Of a stretch of DNA of 64,000 bases, positions 17,274 to 28,131 are shown piece after piece (position 1 is the stretch's first letter; each line of letters opens with the position of its first letter). Origin of the DNA: Terrilactibacillus tamarindi (lineage in GTDB: Bacteria > Bacillota > Bacilli > Bacillales > Sporolactobacillaceae); contig NZ_WNHB01000003.1 of assembly GCF_009718825.1 (NCBI RefSeq), positions 124,001-188,000 of the forward strand. Reading direction: 5' to 3'. The notes beneath the pieces were generated by a model. That model did not search any database. It was given only the letters and a program-made list of their open reading frames with translations, and was not told the DNA's origin. The translations under genes were made by a program, and so were the position numbers.

Positions 17274-17888
17274 ATGTCTTTGATCCCTGTCATGGTTGAT
17301 TTAAATAGGCGCCATGTGGTCATTGTTGGTGGAGGGAAAATAGCCACGCGTAAGATGAAGTTACTCAAAGAAACAGGTGCACGTATAACGATTGTGAGTC
17401 CATCCATTGAGGCGGCACTTCAGTCGTTACAAAAAAATGGCGATTTTATTTGGAAGCCAAAACAATTTGAAAAACAAGATATCGCGGATGCAGATGTTAT
17501 TATTGTTGCAACAAATGATTCAGAGATTAACCAGCAGGTCGTTGAGGGAGCCCCCTGCCATGCACTCATTAATGATACGGAAGATGCCGAGAGGGGAAAT
17601 ATGACATTCCCCTCTTTTTTTCGAAAAGGGCGCCTAACCGTTAGTACGTCAACAGGCGGAGCAAGCCCGTCCTTAGCTAAAATGATTAATCAAAAGTTAC
17701 AGACATTATTTGATGATGAACAATACGAGGAGTATCTCGACTTTTTGTATGATTGTCGAAAGCTCATTAAAGGCTCATCCTTATCTAAAAGTGAAAAAAT
17801 TGATTTTTTAAGAAAACTTCTCGATGATGAATTCAAGAACAAAGAGAAACGAAGGAACTTAGTTGAAACGTTGAAAGCTAAGAAATGA
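17274..17888 (+). CDS. sirC: Precorrin-2 dehydrogenase SirC
   Basis: NAD-dependent oxidation of precorrin-2 to sirohydrochlorin. It has 204 aa, longer than the short YlnF type because it keeps a helical C-terminal dimerisation part. The N-terminal Rossmann motif is VVIVGGGKIATRKMKLL. The middle has VIIVATNDSEIN and STSTGGASPSLAKMI. GGAGGA precedes the ATG. It completes the siroheme set with sumT and sirB and lies in the same operon. Confidence 0.9.
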   Translation: MSLIPVMVDLNRRHVVIVGGGKIATRKMKLLKETGARITIVSPSIEAALQSLQKNGDFIWKPKQFEKQDIADADVIIVATNDSEINQQVVEGAPCHALINDTEDAERGNMTFPSFFRKGRLTVSTSTGGASPSLAKMINQKLQTLFDDEQYEEYLDFLYDCRKLIKGSSLSKSEKIDFLRKLLDDEFKNKEKRRNLVETLKAKK

Positions 17889-17901
17889 GGGAGGCGAAAT
17901 A

Positions 17902-18714
17902 ATGAAAGGTCTAGTCAATAAGAGAATTGGGATTGCAGCCGAACGTCAAGCTGAGACAATCGCAACGTTAGTGACAAAACATGGCGGATCGCCTACAATT
18001 CATTCCATTCAAGGTCAATGGCTTTTAAACGATGAGATATGCAAGAACGACGTCAAAACTTTAGTCAATGGATCTTTTGATTGGGTTGTTCTGACAACAG
18101 GAATTGGAGCAAGAACGTTAGAAGAGGCTGCTGAAAAACTAAATGAGAAGGATCGTTTTCTGCAAAGCTTGCAAAAGACCCCACTTGCCATTCGCGGCAG
18201 TAAAACGCTCAAATGGTTAAAAGGGCACAATCTCGTCCCTGAGCGTGTTTCTGAAGATGGCACAATGGAACATTTGATATCTATGTTTAAGCAGGAGCGG
18301 GAGAATGAGAAAGGCAAAAGAGTCTATTTACAGCTCTATGATCAGGATGATGTAGAACTCAAGCAACAATTTGAAAGTCTAGGATTTGACCCCTATTTAT
18401 CAAAGCCTTATTCTTATAAACAACCAGATCCTCAAGCGTTAAAATTGTTAACGGAGCAAATTATAGAGCAATCACTCGATGCTGTCGTTTTCACAAGTAA
18501 AACGCAAGTTCGTAACTTGTTTAGCCAAGTGGATCGAAAAGAGGCACTGGTCAAAGCGTTTAACGACCGAGTCTTGGCTGTGGCTGTAGGTAAAGTGACA
18601 GCAGGTGTGCTAGAAGAACAAGGAATCGAGGAATTAATTCAACCAGAAAATCAAAAAATGGGTCAAATGATTGTTAGGTTGAGTGAATATTATGAAGAAA
18701 CGAGCCTTAAATAA
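17902..18714 (+). CDS. Uroporphyrinogen-III synthase family protein (HemD-like)
   Basis: A product of 270 aa with the two-lobed HemD pattern: IGIAAERQAETIATLV and WVVLTTGIGARTLEEAA in lobe one, AVVFTSKTQVRNLF and AVAVGKVTAGVLEEQGI in lobe two. HemD closes the tetrapyrrole ring. The gene lies 13 nt downstream of sirC with its own AGGGAGGCG. A HemD gene in the hem operon elsewhere is likely, so this may be a pathway-dedicated copy that supplies the siroheme branch. Confidence 0.82.
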   Translation: MKGLVNKRIGIAAERQAETIATLVTKHGGSPTIHSIQGQWLLNDEICKNDVKTLVNGSFDWVVLTTGIGARTLEEAAEKLNEKDRFLQSLQKTPLAIRGSKTLKWLKGHNLVPERVSEDGTMEHLISMFKQERENEKGKRVYLQLYDQDDVELKQQFESLGFDPYLSKPYSYKQPDPQALKLLTEQIIEQSLDAVVFTSKTQVRNLFSQVDRKEALVKAFNDRVLAVAVGKVTAGVLEEQGIEELIQPENQKMGQMIVRLSEYYEETSLK

Positions 18715-18735
18715 TTTTAAATAGAAGAATAAGCT

Positions 18736-18778
18736 GGCCGATCTGATTGATTAACGACAGATTGGTCGGTTTTTTTTA
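18736..18778 (+). terminator. Terminator of the siroheme operon
   Basis: CCGATCTG and CAGATTGGTCGG form an imperfect stem followed by eight T residues. Confidence 0.75.
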
Positions 18779-18957
18779 TGAATCAAAATAGATTTTTTAC
18801 TGTGACTTTTAACTTATCGAATTCAATTGCGAAATCTACTGATTGTTAGATACACAAATACTAACACTCCTTCTTTGACACGGTGTTTAAAAAAGAAAGG
18901 AAATATGTCTAATTTTATAACATTATGAAACATTCATTGAAAAAAAGCTTGAAAATG

Positions 18958-18985
18958 TTGAACTAATGCTTGTTTTGTCTATAAT
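18958..18985 (+). promoter_or_regulatory. Strong sigma-A promoter of ywiB-argS
   Basis: TTGAAC (18958-18963), 16-nt spacer, TATAAT (18980-18985). The preceding intergenic stretch (18780-18957) shows nothing else recognisable. Confidence 0.75.
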
Positions 18986-18993
18986 AGTGAAAG

Positions 18994-19038
18994 AGAGACC
19001 TTTTTTATGATAGAATAGTAAAAGTCTCTATTTTTTTT
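18994..19038 (+). promoter_or_regulatory. Candidate leader attenuator of ywiB-argS
   Basis: Directly after the promoter the transcript would form AGAGAC / GTCTCT (18994-18999 with 19024-19029). This is followed by A and eight T residues, a terminator-shaped element before any gene. The loop is 24 nt (TTTTTTATGATAGAATAG-rich). No T-box specifier or other sensor is visible. Confidence 0.45.
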
Positions 19039-19046
19039 GATGTGGA

Positions 19047-19484
19047 GTGAGACCAATCGATAAACTTGCTGTTAACGTTTTATTAATATCAAAAGCCATT
19101 GATGAGACAGAAAAAGTGACAAAAACCACTCCGAAAACGGATAATGGTTACTTTTATATGAAAAACGACGCATTATACGTGAAGTTTGATGAAATAGATG
19201 AACATGGAACAGTACATACTTTGATAAAAGTGTCGAATGGAAAAGCACTCATTCAAAGAAAGGGTCATGTTTCAATGAATCAGCCCTTAGTAAAAAATGA
19301 GGAAATGGCTGGCAGTTATTCAGGTCCTTATGGTGAAATGAATACATCGGCTAAAACTCATAAAATCAAGGCGTTGTGGGATAGCCATCTAAAACAAGGC
19401 TGGATCCAATTAAACTACGAACTACATGTACAAGGACAATATGTTGGACATTTTGATTTAACCTATCAAATAAGCCCCTACTAA
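19047..19484 (+). CDS. ywiB: DUF1934 family protein YwiB
   Basis: A calycin-like beta-barrel protein of 145 aa. The DUF1934 features are alternating beta segments such as GYFYMKNDALYVKFDEI, TLIKVSNGKALIQRKGHVSMNQ and a C-terminal LNYELHVQGQYVGHFDLTYQI. The family usually lies directly upstream of argS, as here. GTG start at 19047; the GGAG next to it is very close, so translation initiation may be weak. The function is unknown. Confidence 0.75.
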   Translation: MRPIDKLAVNVLLISKAIDETEKVTKTTPKTDNGYFYMKNDALYVKFDEIDEHGTVHTLIKVSNGKALIQRKGHVSMNQPLVKNEEMAGSYSGPYGEMNTSAKTHKIKALWDSHLKQGWIQLNYELHVQGQYVGHFDLTYQISPY

Positions 19485-19513
19485 TAGATAGTAAGGCGGC
19501 TTGAGAGCTTAAA

Positions 19514-19582
19514 TACCATTGGTTCATCCAATGATCAGTGGAAAAGCCCCTCCCTACTGATGGAGGATTTACTTTATTCCGT
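19514..19582 (+). repeat. Structured dispersed repeat, partial copy
   Basis: ACCATTGGTTCATCCAATG, a degenerate ATCAGTGG ... CTACTGAT hairpin and the right end GGATTTACTTTATT, in the ywiB-argS gap. It corresponds to the last third of copy 1. Confidence 0.65.
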
Positions 19583-19643
19583 GTGATGGGGCAGCAAGAC
19601 CTACGCTAAAGCATTAGCTTTTAGCATTTTTAGGAGGATGAAA

Positions 19644-21314
19644 ATGACAGTTGTTGAACAAGTCAAACAACAATTAAAGGACGAGATAATACAAGCTGTG
19701 TTGAAAGCAGGGCTTGCTACTGGAGAGCAGATACCTGATGTTGTATTAGAAACACCTAAGGATAAGGCGCATGGTGATTTTGCGACGAATATGGCCATGC
19801 AGCTTGCACGTATTGCAAAACAAGCACCAAGAAAAATTGCCGAAGCTTTGGTTGAAAACTTTGATAAGAAAAAAGGTCATATTCGTGAAATCGAAATAGC
19901 TGGACCTGGGTTCATTAACTTTTTCTTAGACAATAGCTACTTGACTAGATTAATTCCTACCATCCTAGAAGAAGGCGATGACTACGGTCAATCGACAAAA
20001 GGTAGCGGAAAGAAAATTCAAATTGAATATGTTTCAGCTAACCCTACAGGCAGCTTGCATCTTGGTCATGCCAGGGGAGCAGCGGTTGGAGATACATTAA
20101 TTCGCATTCTAAGAAAAGCGGGCTACGAGGCGAGTCCTGAGTACTATATTAATGATGCAGGAAATCAAATTGGTAACCTCACCACTTCACTAGAAGCGCG
20201 CTATTTTCAGGCTTTAGGCATTGAAAAAGAGATGCCTGAAGACGGATATCAAGGTCAAGACATTGTCAAATTGGGTCAACAATTGGCCGAAAAGTATGGA
20301 GATGAATACGTTCATAAATCAGATAAAGAGCGGAATCAATTTCTCCGTAACTTTGGAGTCGAACACTTAATGGCTAAGATTAAAAAAGACTTAAGTGATT
20401 TCGGCGTCCATTTTGATGTTTGGTTCTCTGAGACATCTTTATATGAATCAGGCGAGATTACATCCGTATTAGAAAAACTCAAAGAACGTGGTCATACGTA
20501 TGAACAAGACGGTGCCTTGTGGTTTGCATCAACAAAATTTGGTGACGACAAAGACAGAGTGCTGATCAAAAGTGATGGATCTTATACGTATTTAACACCC
20601 GATATTGCTTACCATTTAAATAAATTCTTACGTGGATTTGATCAACTTATTAACGTATGGGGAGCTGATCATCATGGCTACATTCCTAGAATGAAGGCAG
20701 CGATGGAAGCACTTGGTTATGATCCAAATCGTCTTGAAGTTCAAATTATTCAACTCGTGAACTTATTCAAAGACGGTGAAAAAGTGAAAATGAGTAAGCG
20801 TACGGGTAAAGCGGTGACTTTAAGAGAGTTGATGGAAGAAGTAGGGACCGACGCCATGCGTTATTTCTTTGCGATGAGAAGCTCAGACAGTCACTTAGAC
20901 TTCGATATAGACCTCGCTGTTTCTAGATCAAATGAGAACCCGGTCTTCTATGTGCAATATGCCCATGCTAGAATATGCAGTATGCTCAAACGGGCGGAAA
21001 GCTATGAAACAGCATCCCTTGAAGAAGTGGACTTATCGCTTTTAACCAGTGAAAAAGAAATTGATTTATTAAAGAAAGTCGGAGAATTCCCTGAAGTCAT
21101 CGCGGATAGTGCCGAGCAACTGGCTATTCAACGGATGACAACGTATCTTTTTGACCTTGCTTCAACCTTGCATAGTTTCTACAATGCGGAGAAAGTTCTT
21201 GATCCAGAGAACAAGGAATTAAGTCGCGCTCGTGTCGCCTTAATGAAAGCAGTCAAAATCACCTTGAAAAATGCGATGGATCTTATAGGCGTCAATGCTC
21301 CAGTGAGTATGTAA
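19644..21314 (+). CDS. argS: Arginyl-tRNA synthetase
   Basis: Class I aminoacyl-tRNA synthetase (556 aa) that charges tRNA-Arg. The HIGH motif appears in [18 protein letters not shown] and the KMSKS loop as [13 protein letters not shown]. The N-terminal Arg-tRNA-synthetase domain is present, as is the C-terminal DALR anticodon-binding domain ([16 protein letters not shown] onward). AGGAGG at 19632-19637 is adjacent to an ATG at 19638 but well spaced for the ATG at 19644. It follows ywiB in the same direction and ends at a terminator. Confidence 0.95.
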   Translation: MTVVEQVKQQLKDEIIQAVLKAGLATGEQIPDVVLETPKDKAHGDFATNMAMQLARIAKQAPRKIAEALVENFDKKKGHIREIEIAGPGFINFFLDNSYLTRLIPTILEEGDDYGQSTKGSGKKIQIEYVSANPTGSLHLGHARGAAVGDTLIRILRKAGYEASPEYYINDAGNQIGNLTTSLEARYFQALGIEKEMPEDGYQGQDIVKLGQQLAEKYGDEYVHKSDKERNQFLRNFGVEHLMAKIKKDLSDFGVHFDVWFSETSLYESGEITSVLEKLKERGHTYEQDGALWFASTKFGDDKDRVLIKSDGSYTYLTPDIAYHLNKFLRGFDQLINVWGADHHGYIPRMKAAMEALGYDPNRLEVQIIQLVNLFKDGEKVKMSKRTGKAVTLRELMEEVGTDAMRYFFAMRSSDSHLDFDIDLAVSRSNENPVFYVQYAHARICSMLKRAESYETASLEEVDLSLLTSEKEIDLLKKVGEFPEVIADSAEQLAIQRMTTYLFDLASTLHSFYNAEKVLDPENKELSRARVALMKAVKITLKNAMDLIGVNAPVSM

Positions 21315-21327
21315 GATAAAAAAGTCG

Positions 21328-21372
21328 GCTGGCTGTTAAAGCATCCAATTAGCTTTTACAGTCAGCTTTTTA
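21328..21372 (+). terminator. Terminator after argS
   Basis: GCTGGCTGTTAAAGC pairs with GCTTTTACAGTCAGC and is followed by TTTTTAC. Confidence 0.85.
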
Positions 21373-21500
21373 CTGATTTTTATTGAGACCCATATATAAT
21401 AAATAGAGAGATAAACCATAAGTAATAAAAATAGAGAAATCATTACTATCCAAAAAAACAGAAAATAAGGATAGTTTACAGAAACAGAGGGGTTTTGTAA

Positions 21501-22751
21501 GTGAAGAAATTGAGATTAAGTTTAGCGGTGCAAATCGTCATAGGACTTATTTTAGGTATTATTGTTGGAACGATCTTTTATGGACAGCCAGAAATTTCCA
21601 CATTCTTGCAGCCTATAGCTGATATATTTTTACGAGCTATAAAAATGATTGTTGTTCCAATCGTACTAGCGTCAATTATTGTTGGCGTGGCGAGTGTTGG
21701 TGATTTAAAAAAAGTCGGAAAATTAGGGCTTAAAACAATCGTTTACTTTGAAATTATTTCAGCAATTGCCATTGTTATTGGTTTGCTCTTTGCTAATATT
21801 TTTCAACCAGGAGCAGGTGTAGATCGTCATCAATTAGAAAAAGCGGATATTAGTTCCTATATGCAAACAGAAAAAGAAGTGGAACAGCACAGTGCGGTCG
21901 ATACTTTTGTGAATATCGTACCGACAAATATTTTTGAATCTTTGGCGAATGGTGACATGCTGGCGATTGTCTTTTTTGCTGTCATTTTCGGCACTGGTCT
22001 CACCTTTGTAGGAGAACGAGGAAAGCCAGTCCTTCATTTTTTTCAAGGGGTAGGAGACACCATGTTTTGGGTCACCAACCAAGTAATGAAGCTCGCTCCA
22101 TTTGGGGTATTTGCCCTCATTGGTATAACGGTTTCTAAATTTGGTTTATCATCGTTGGTAGCGCTAGGTAAGTTAACCATTGTTGTTTATGGTAGTATGG
22201 TCTTCCTTGTTTTGGTCGTATTCCTTATCGTTGCCTTTATAGCGAAAATAAAATACTTCTCATTACTGCGTTTGCTTAAGGATGAAATTATATTAGCCTA
22301 TTCAACTGCAAGTTCTGAATCTGTAATGCCCCGGTTAATGCAAAAACTAGAGAATTATGGATGTTCAAAATCCATCGTGTCCTTTGTTATTCCAACGGGT
22401 TATACGTTTAACTTAGACGGTTCGACCCTTTATCAATCGATTACTGCTATTTTTATTGCCCAGATGTACGGAATGCATATGTCTATTTCAAGTCAAATTA
22501 TGCTTGTACTCATGCTCATGTTAACATCAAAAGGCATTGCAGGTGTACCGGGTGCCTCGTTTGTTGTATTACTTGCAACTCTTGGAACCGTAGGAATTCC
22601 TCTTGAAGGTATCGCTTTTATTGCTGGTATTGAAAGAATCCTTGATATGGCAAGAACAGCGGTCAATATTGTTGGAAATGCTCTTGCAACGGTTGTCGTT
22701 TCAAAATGGGAAGGTCAGTATCATCCTCAAGAAAATAAACGTGTCAGTTAA
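21501..22751 (+). CDS. Dicarboxylate/amino acid:cation symporter (DAACS), GltP/GltT-like
   Basis: A membrane protein of 416 aa in the glutamate-transporter fold. Features: LRLSLAVQIVIGLILGIIVG start, RAIKMIVVPIVLASII, the serine-rich STASSESVMPRL loop of hairpin 1, the VIPTGYTFNLDGSTLYQSI helix and the TSKGIAGVPGASFVVL hairpin 2. The family imports glutamate, aspartate or C4-dicarboxylates with H+ or Na+; the substrate is not certain. GTG start with AGAGGGG upstream. A second paralogue lies at 35603. Confidence 0.88.
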   Translation: MKKLRLSLAVQIVIGLILGIIVGTIFYGQPEISTFLQPIADIFLRAIKMIVVPIVLASIIVGVASVGDLKKVGKLGLKTIVYFEIISAIAIVIGLLFANIFQPGAGVDRHQLEKADISSYMQTEKEVEQHSAVDTFVNIVPTNIFESLANGDMLAIVFFAVIFGTGLTFVGERGKPVLHFFQGVGDTMFWVTNQVMKLAPFGVFALIGITVSKFGLSSLVALGKLTIVVYGSMVFLVLVVFLIVAFIAKIKYFSLLRLLKDEIILAYSTASSESVMPRLMQKLENYGCSKSIVSFVIPTGYTFNLDGSTLYQSITAIFIAQMYGMHMSISSQIMLVLMLMLTSKGIAGVPGASFVVLLATLGTVGIPLEGIAFIAGIERILDMARTAVNIVGNALATVVVSKWEGQYHPQENKRVS

Positions 22752-22800
22752 ATCAAATCAGCCCACCAGATCATAGCTGGGGGCTTTATTTGATTATCTC
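22752..22800 (+). terminator. Hairpin after the symporter gene
   Basis: ATCAAATCAGCCC and GGGCTTTATTTGAT form a long imperfect stem, convergent with cls. The T-rich ATTTTTTTGTTTTTT follows. Confidence 0.6.
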
Positions 22801-22813
22801 ATTTTTTTGTTTT

Positions 22814-24020
22814 TTAGAGCAGTGGATAAAGCATCCTACATAGCGGCGTCTTAATTTTTTCCCATAGCGGGCGATTTTTAAAACCTTCCAATGTCATCAA
22901 TTCGGAGCCAAGATGAATGTCACGATAAGTTTGTTCAAGGACGACTTTTACAAAAGATTTATCATGAATAAAAGCAGATAATTCGTCGTTCCAAAAGAAA
23001 CTGCGCCAGTCAAAATTTGCTGTACCGATACAACATGCCTCCTCATCCACGACAATTGTTTTAGAGTGATAGAATCCTTGATAAAAGTAATATAGTTCAC
23101 ATCCTCTTTTTAATAGAGGTTTTAAATAGTGACATGAGGCAGGCTTAACAAACGGGTGGTCTTTTCTTGTTGGTAATAAAATCGTGAGTTTCACCCCTCG
23201 ATCCAAACAATGGATTAAAACCTGCATTAATTTTTTACTAGGAATGAAATAAGGAGATCCAATGAAAATCGAGTGTTTAGCTTGTTCGAGGTGTTCAATA
23301 AGAGCCTTTTCCAAATGGGATCCATTTGTTGCAAGTAATTTAATGCTTATATTTTCTTTTTCTAATCCAACGTCGATGCCTTTAATATTTAGCGATTCCC
23401 CTGATGCTTGAAGCCAATCTTGACTGAATTGTTGTTGTAAGTGGTTGACTCCGTCGCCTTTCAATTTAAGATGGCAGTCCTGCCAATCGCCGCGTTCGGG
23501 ATTCCTCCCTAAATACTCGTCACCCACATTAAAACCACCAAAATAACCAACCTTTCCATCAATCACAGCTATTTTTCGATGATAGCGCCTATTAAGGTAA
23601 TAAAATAAAAAAGGAAAACGGATGGGAGCAGCAAAAGAAAGATGGATACCTGCTTCTTTAATTTTTTTTCGATGTTTCCGAAGTGGAAATCCCCCAACGG
23701 TATCAACCAATAACCGTACGGTAACTCCGTCCTTCGCTTTTTCCCTTAATAGCTTGATCAATTTCTTGCCAATGGCATCATAAGCGAAAATGAAAAATGA
23801 TAAATGAATATAGTCCTTGGCAGATTCTATTTCTCGTATAAGGTCAGAGAAAAGTTCCGTGCCATCTGCAAAAAAATGAACCGTATCATAGCCTTGATAT
23901 TCTTGGGGTTGAGCCCGTGTTTTTTGCTTCAGTCGATACCCTAGAAAAATATCAAGTGCAATAGCCAAAATCAAGAAAATCATAAAGAGTAAAATAAGAC
24001 CAATCCAAATCCAGAGCATG
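22814..24020 (-). CDS. cls: Cardiolipin synthase (PLD superfamily), YwjE-like
   Basis: A membrane-bound phospholipase-D-type enzyme of 401 aa that joins two phosphatidylglycerols into cardiolipin. One strongly hydrophobic anchor at the N-terminus (WIWIGLILLFMIFLILAIAL). Two HKD motifs are seen: YHRKIAVIDGKVGYFGGFN, and FYHSKTIVVDEEACCIGTAN followed by FDWRSF. Typical Cls enzymes have two N-terminal helices; this shorter YwjE type has one. The frame is open further upstream, but GGGAGGAG at 24025-24032 supports the ATG at 24020. Its neighbours rpoE and pyrG match the B. subtilis ywjE location. Confidence 0.88.
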
Positions 24021-24600
24021 TTTCTCCTCCCAAGTATGGCGTTCATTCTTTCAATATAGCATAACCTAGAGATAGAGACCTTATCCATTCCCCAATCACT
24101 GATCTGTATAGGTACAGTTAAAAATGTAAAGTAAAGCTGAAGATTAAAAATGATTGATGTAGAGCTAATGTCTATCGAGTATCGGAAAATAGCCGAACGA
24201 TCGTTAAATGGTCTTTTTAAAAAGTATTTTTATAAAATTAGTTGCTAAGTAGATGTTTTTAAGACTGTTTTGTGGTAGTATTGAGAAAGTTTTTTGTTTA
24301 TACTGTATACTGTAATAAGAGATTTTATTATAAAACGGGCTGTACCATGAACATTCTCGATTTCTAGAACCTTGGCTATATAATAAGGAGTAACCAGGTT
24401 TAACGTACCTATTCATTTAAAGGTTTTGAGGTAATAAAGTTAAATAGGTATAAAGATTTCATATATAGGCGAGGATGGTTTTAGAAAATAGGATGGATGA
24501 TCGTGTTTTTTCAAATAAAGCGAATGGGCAGATTGTCTGTTGCTTTTATCTGTAGTTTGATAAAATGGTTGGATATGATGGATAGAAAGGGTGTTTTTTT
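24021..24600 (+). other. Intergenic region between cls and rpoE
   Basis: 580 bp, AT-rich, with no credible ORF. A weak promoter candidate is TTGAGA (24281-24286), 17-nt spacer and TGTATA, with a repeated ACTGTA around the -10. The AAAGGGTG near 24588 is the rpoE ribosome binding site. I see nothing else. Confidence 0.4.
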
Positions 24601-25110
24601 GTGACTAATAACGTAACAGAAGAGAAGCCAAAGTTGGACCAAGTATTTGATTTGTTGAAAGATGGAAATAAAACGCCTCGTACTTTCTATGAGTTGGCTC
24701 ATAATGTTTTTACAAAACAAGAGGTAGAACGCGATAGTGGAGAAATGCTTGCGCGCCTTTATACTAATATGAATTTGGATGGTCGATTCTTGAGTCTAGG
24801 AAATAATTTCTGGGGTCTTCGTAGTTGGTATCCAATTGAACAACGAGAAGAAGATGTTGCGAAAACCCTTGCTCCAAGTAGGAAAACCAAGACGGCTAAT
24901 GATGGATTCGACGATTACGATGACTATGAAGATGAAGAACTCGATGAAGATTTGGAAAAACTCGATGAAGATTATGATGACGATGAAGCTGACGAAGAAG
25001 AAAATGACTTCGATGATTTCACAAATTTAGATGATGATACTGAAGACACGGATGATGATACCATCAAACAAATCAAAGGGCATCATATTGATTTAGACGA
25101 TGAGGAATAA
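24601..25110 (+). CDS. rpoE: RNA polymerase delta subunit
   Basis: 169 aa. The N-terminal HARE-HTH domain (residues about 10-80) contains TFYELAHNVF, then MLARLYTNMNLDGRFLSLG and FWGLRSWYP. The C-terminal half is almost wholly Asp/Glu and disordered, as in other delta subunits. Delta binds core RNA polymerase and speeds its recycling. GTG start. The location just upstream of pyrG is conserved in Bacillales. Confidence 0.92.
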   Translation: MTNNVTEEKPKLDQVFDLLKDGNKTPRTFYELAHNVFTKQEVERDSGEMLARLYTNMNLDGRFLSLGNNFWGLRSWYPIEQREEDVAKTLAPSRKTKTANDGFDDYDDYEDEELDEDLEKLDEDYDDDEADEEENDFDDFTNLDDDTEDTDDDTIKQIKGHHIDLDDEE

Positions 25111-25136
25111 AAAAAGGACCATCGAGGTCCTTTTTT
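25111..25136 (+). terminator. Terminator after rpoE
   Basis: AAAAAAGGACC / GGTCCTTTTTT stem with a short ATCGA loop. Confidence 0.88.
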
Positions 25137-25221
25137 CAATAATTAAATAGGGTGAAATATATAGATCTTCAAAAGGTTACCAATAGCCAAAATGTGGATT
25201 ACGCCAAGATGTAAAACGTAC

Positions 25222-25250
25222 TTGATACCCTATAACAAATTTGTTAAAAT
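25222..25250 (+). promoter_or_regulatory. Sigma-A promoter of pyrG
   Basis: TTGATA (25222-25227), 17-nt spacer, TAAAAT (25245-25250). The start point would be the GGGC at 25257-25260. Confidence 0.8.
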
Positions 25251-25256
25251 AACATT

Positions 25257-25328
25257 GGGCTATTTTGAGTAATACACGTCAAAGCAAAAGTGTGCCTCCT
25301 GTTGGGGAATAAGCACTTTTGCTTTTTT
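25257..25328 (+). promoter_or_regulatory. CTP-responsive attenuator leader of pyrG
   Basis: The predicted transcript starts GGGCU. The leader then forms a terminator, AAAGCAAAAGTG (25281-25292) with CACTTTTGCTTT (25314-25325), followed by T residues. A pyrimidine-rich GCCTCCT lies at 25294-25300 at the top of its 5' arm. This is the arrangement known for B. subtilis pyrG. When CTP is low, polymerase stutters at the initial GGG; the extra G residues pair with the pyrimidine run and disrupt the terminator. The elements are seen; the mechanism is inferred by analogy. Confidence 0.75.
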
Positions 25329-25359
25329 ATATTGTAATTTTGTTAAATACTATCCTTAA

Positions 25360-26976
<1,617 letters not shown>

Positions 26977-27019
26977 TAAAAGAGGTCGAAAAGGGGCTAT
27001 TGCTTTTCGACCTCTTTTC
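26977..27019 (+). terminator. Terminator after pyrG
   Basis: AAAAGAGGTCGAAAAG pairs perfectly with CTTTTCGACCTCTTTT around GGGCTATTG. Confidence 0.92.
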
Positions 27020-27084
27020 ATTTTACAAATTCTTTATTCCTCGTTAGAAGAGTAAAACCCGTAAGGTTGTGCGAAAAGAGGCGG

Positions 27085-27300
27085 AGTAGGTGCAATAAAC
27101 AGAAAGTAGTGCAAACGAAGGAGGAACAGGTGTAATAAAACAGAAAGTAGTGCAAACGGAGGAACAGGTGTAATAAAACAGAAAGTGGTACAAACGAAGG
27201 AGGAGTAGGTGCAATAAAACAGAAAGTGGTGCAAACGAAGGAGGAGTAGGTGCAATAATCAATAAAGTGGTGCAAACGAAGGCGGAGTAGGTGCCCAATA
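27085..27300 (+). repeat. 20/21-bp repeat array 1 (TGCAAT type)
   Basis: About eleven units in which TGCAAT, TGTAAT or TGCAAA recur at 27091, 27110, 27131, 27151, 27169, 27189, 27210, 27230, 27251, 27271 and 27292. Spacing alternates about 20 and 21 bp, giving a 41-bp composite (GAAGGAGGAGTAGGTGCAAT, then AAAACAGAAAGTGGTGCAAA). It lies between the pyrG terminator and ywjG. ORFs can be drawn in several frames but have no start signals. Confidence 0.85.
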
Positions 27301-27307
27301 ATCAATA

Positions 27308-27366
27308 AAAAAGCCTACCCCGTTAAACGACGGAATAGGCAGCACTGATGGAACTTTCACTTTATT
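27308..27366 (+). repeat. Structured dispersed repeat, partial copy
   Basis: A GCCTA / TAGGC hairpin (27310-27341) followed by GCACTGATGGAACTTTCACTTTATT, the right end of copy 1. It runs into the 3' end of ywjG. Confidence 0.6.
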
Positions 27367-27910
27367 CCATTGACTGAAAGAAGTCCTGTTCTTCTAAAAT
27401 GTCCATGATATTTAAATAAAGCGCCATGTATATGTATAGTGCAGCAAATATAAGAGGATTTCCGATTTTTTTACCGTTATCAGTTGGAACGAGCGGCCCC
27501 TTAACATCTAAATTAAGGAAACAATCAACATCATTGATCCAAGAAGGTTTTTTGTCCGTTTGATTCGATATGACGATAATATTACATCCTGATAGCTTAA
27601 TTTTTGAATACAAATCAAACAAAGACTCATCAAGCTCTTCGTTAAACAGCAAAACAGTGTCGAATGAAGAGAGTGTGTGAATCCCATGATGGTCATCTAA
27701 TAAAGGACGAGATTTTGGTAGAGAATTCGCTCCTGAAAGGGCTTCTGTAAGAATGGTTGATAGAAGGGACTCAGAACCATAAACATAGACATGTCCATCT
27801 GAGACGATGGTTTGACAGACTAATCTAGAACCTTCCTCAAGATTCCAATCATTTTCTTTTTGTATATTTTGAAAAATACCCATCAATTGTGTTGTAAATA
27901 TTTTTAACAT
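27362..27910 (-). CDS. ywjG: DUF2529 family protein YwjG
   Basis: A cytosolic protein of 182 aa with the DUF2529 pattern, resembling a SIS-type fold: GHVYVYGSESLLSTILTEAL near residue 40, DTVLLFNEE, and GCNIIVISNQTDKK. GGAAGGA precedes the ATG. It is divergent from spo0F, as I recall for B. subtilis. The function is unknown. Confidence 0.82.
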   Translation of the reverse strand: MLKIFTTQLMGIFQNIQKENDWNLEEGSRLVCQTIVSDGHVYVYGSESLLSTILTEALSGANSLPKSRPLLDDHHGIHTLSSFDTVLLFNEELDESLFDLYSKIKLSGCNIIVISNQTDKKPSWINDVDCFLNLDVKGPLVPTDNGKKIGNPLIFAALYIYMALYLNIMDILEEQDFFQSME

Positions 27911-28131
27911 TAAGATTCAATCCTTCCTTCATACCTCTCTCTATTTTACAATTTCATTAGAGAAACTCAACATATTAGAAAAAATTGCAGGAATATGCCA
28001 CAACAATAGAGAATATCATGTTCTTTAGAGGGGTAATTTAGCGAAAGTTGTCATTATCAAGTTTGAAATGGTAATTTAAATAAAAAAACAACGATATGAT
28101 CCGACTTTTATTGAATAGAGGAGTGAAAAAT

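Noticed and set aside
18986-19046. T-box upstream of ywiB-argS
   Set aside because: The leader is only about 55 nt long, too short for specifier and antiterminator domains.
24204-24416. Minus-strand 70-codon ORF in the cls-rpoE gap
   Set aside because: Low-complexity AT-rich frame, no ribosome binding site, no family resemblance.
27085-27300. CRISPR array for any of the repeat arrays
   Set aside because: Units are contiguous 20-21 bp repeats without unique 30-40 bp spacers, and no cas genes are present.
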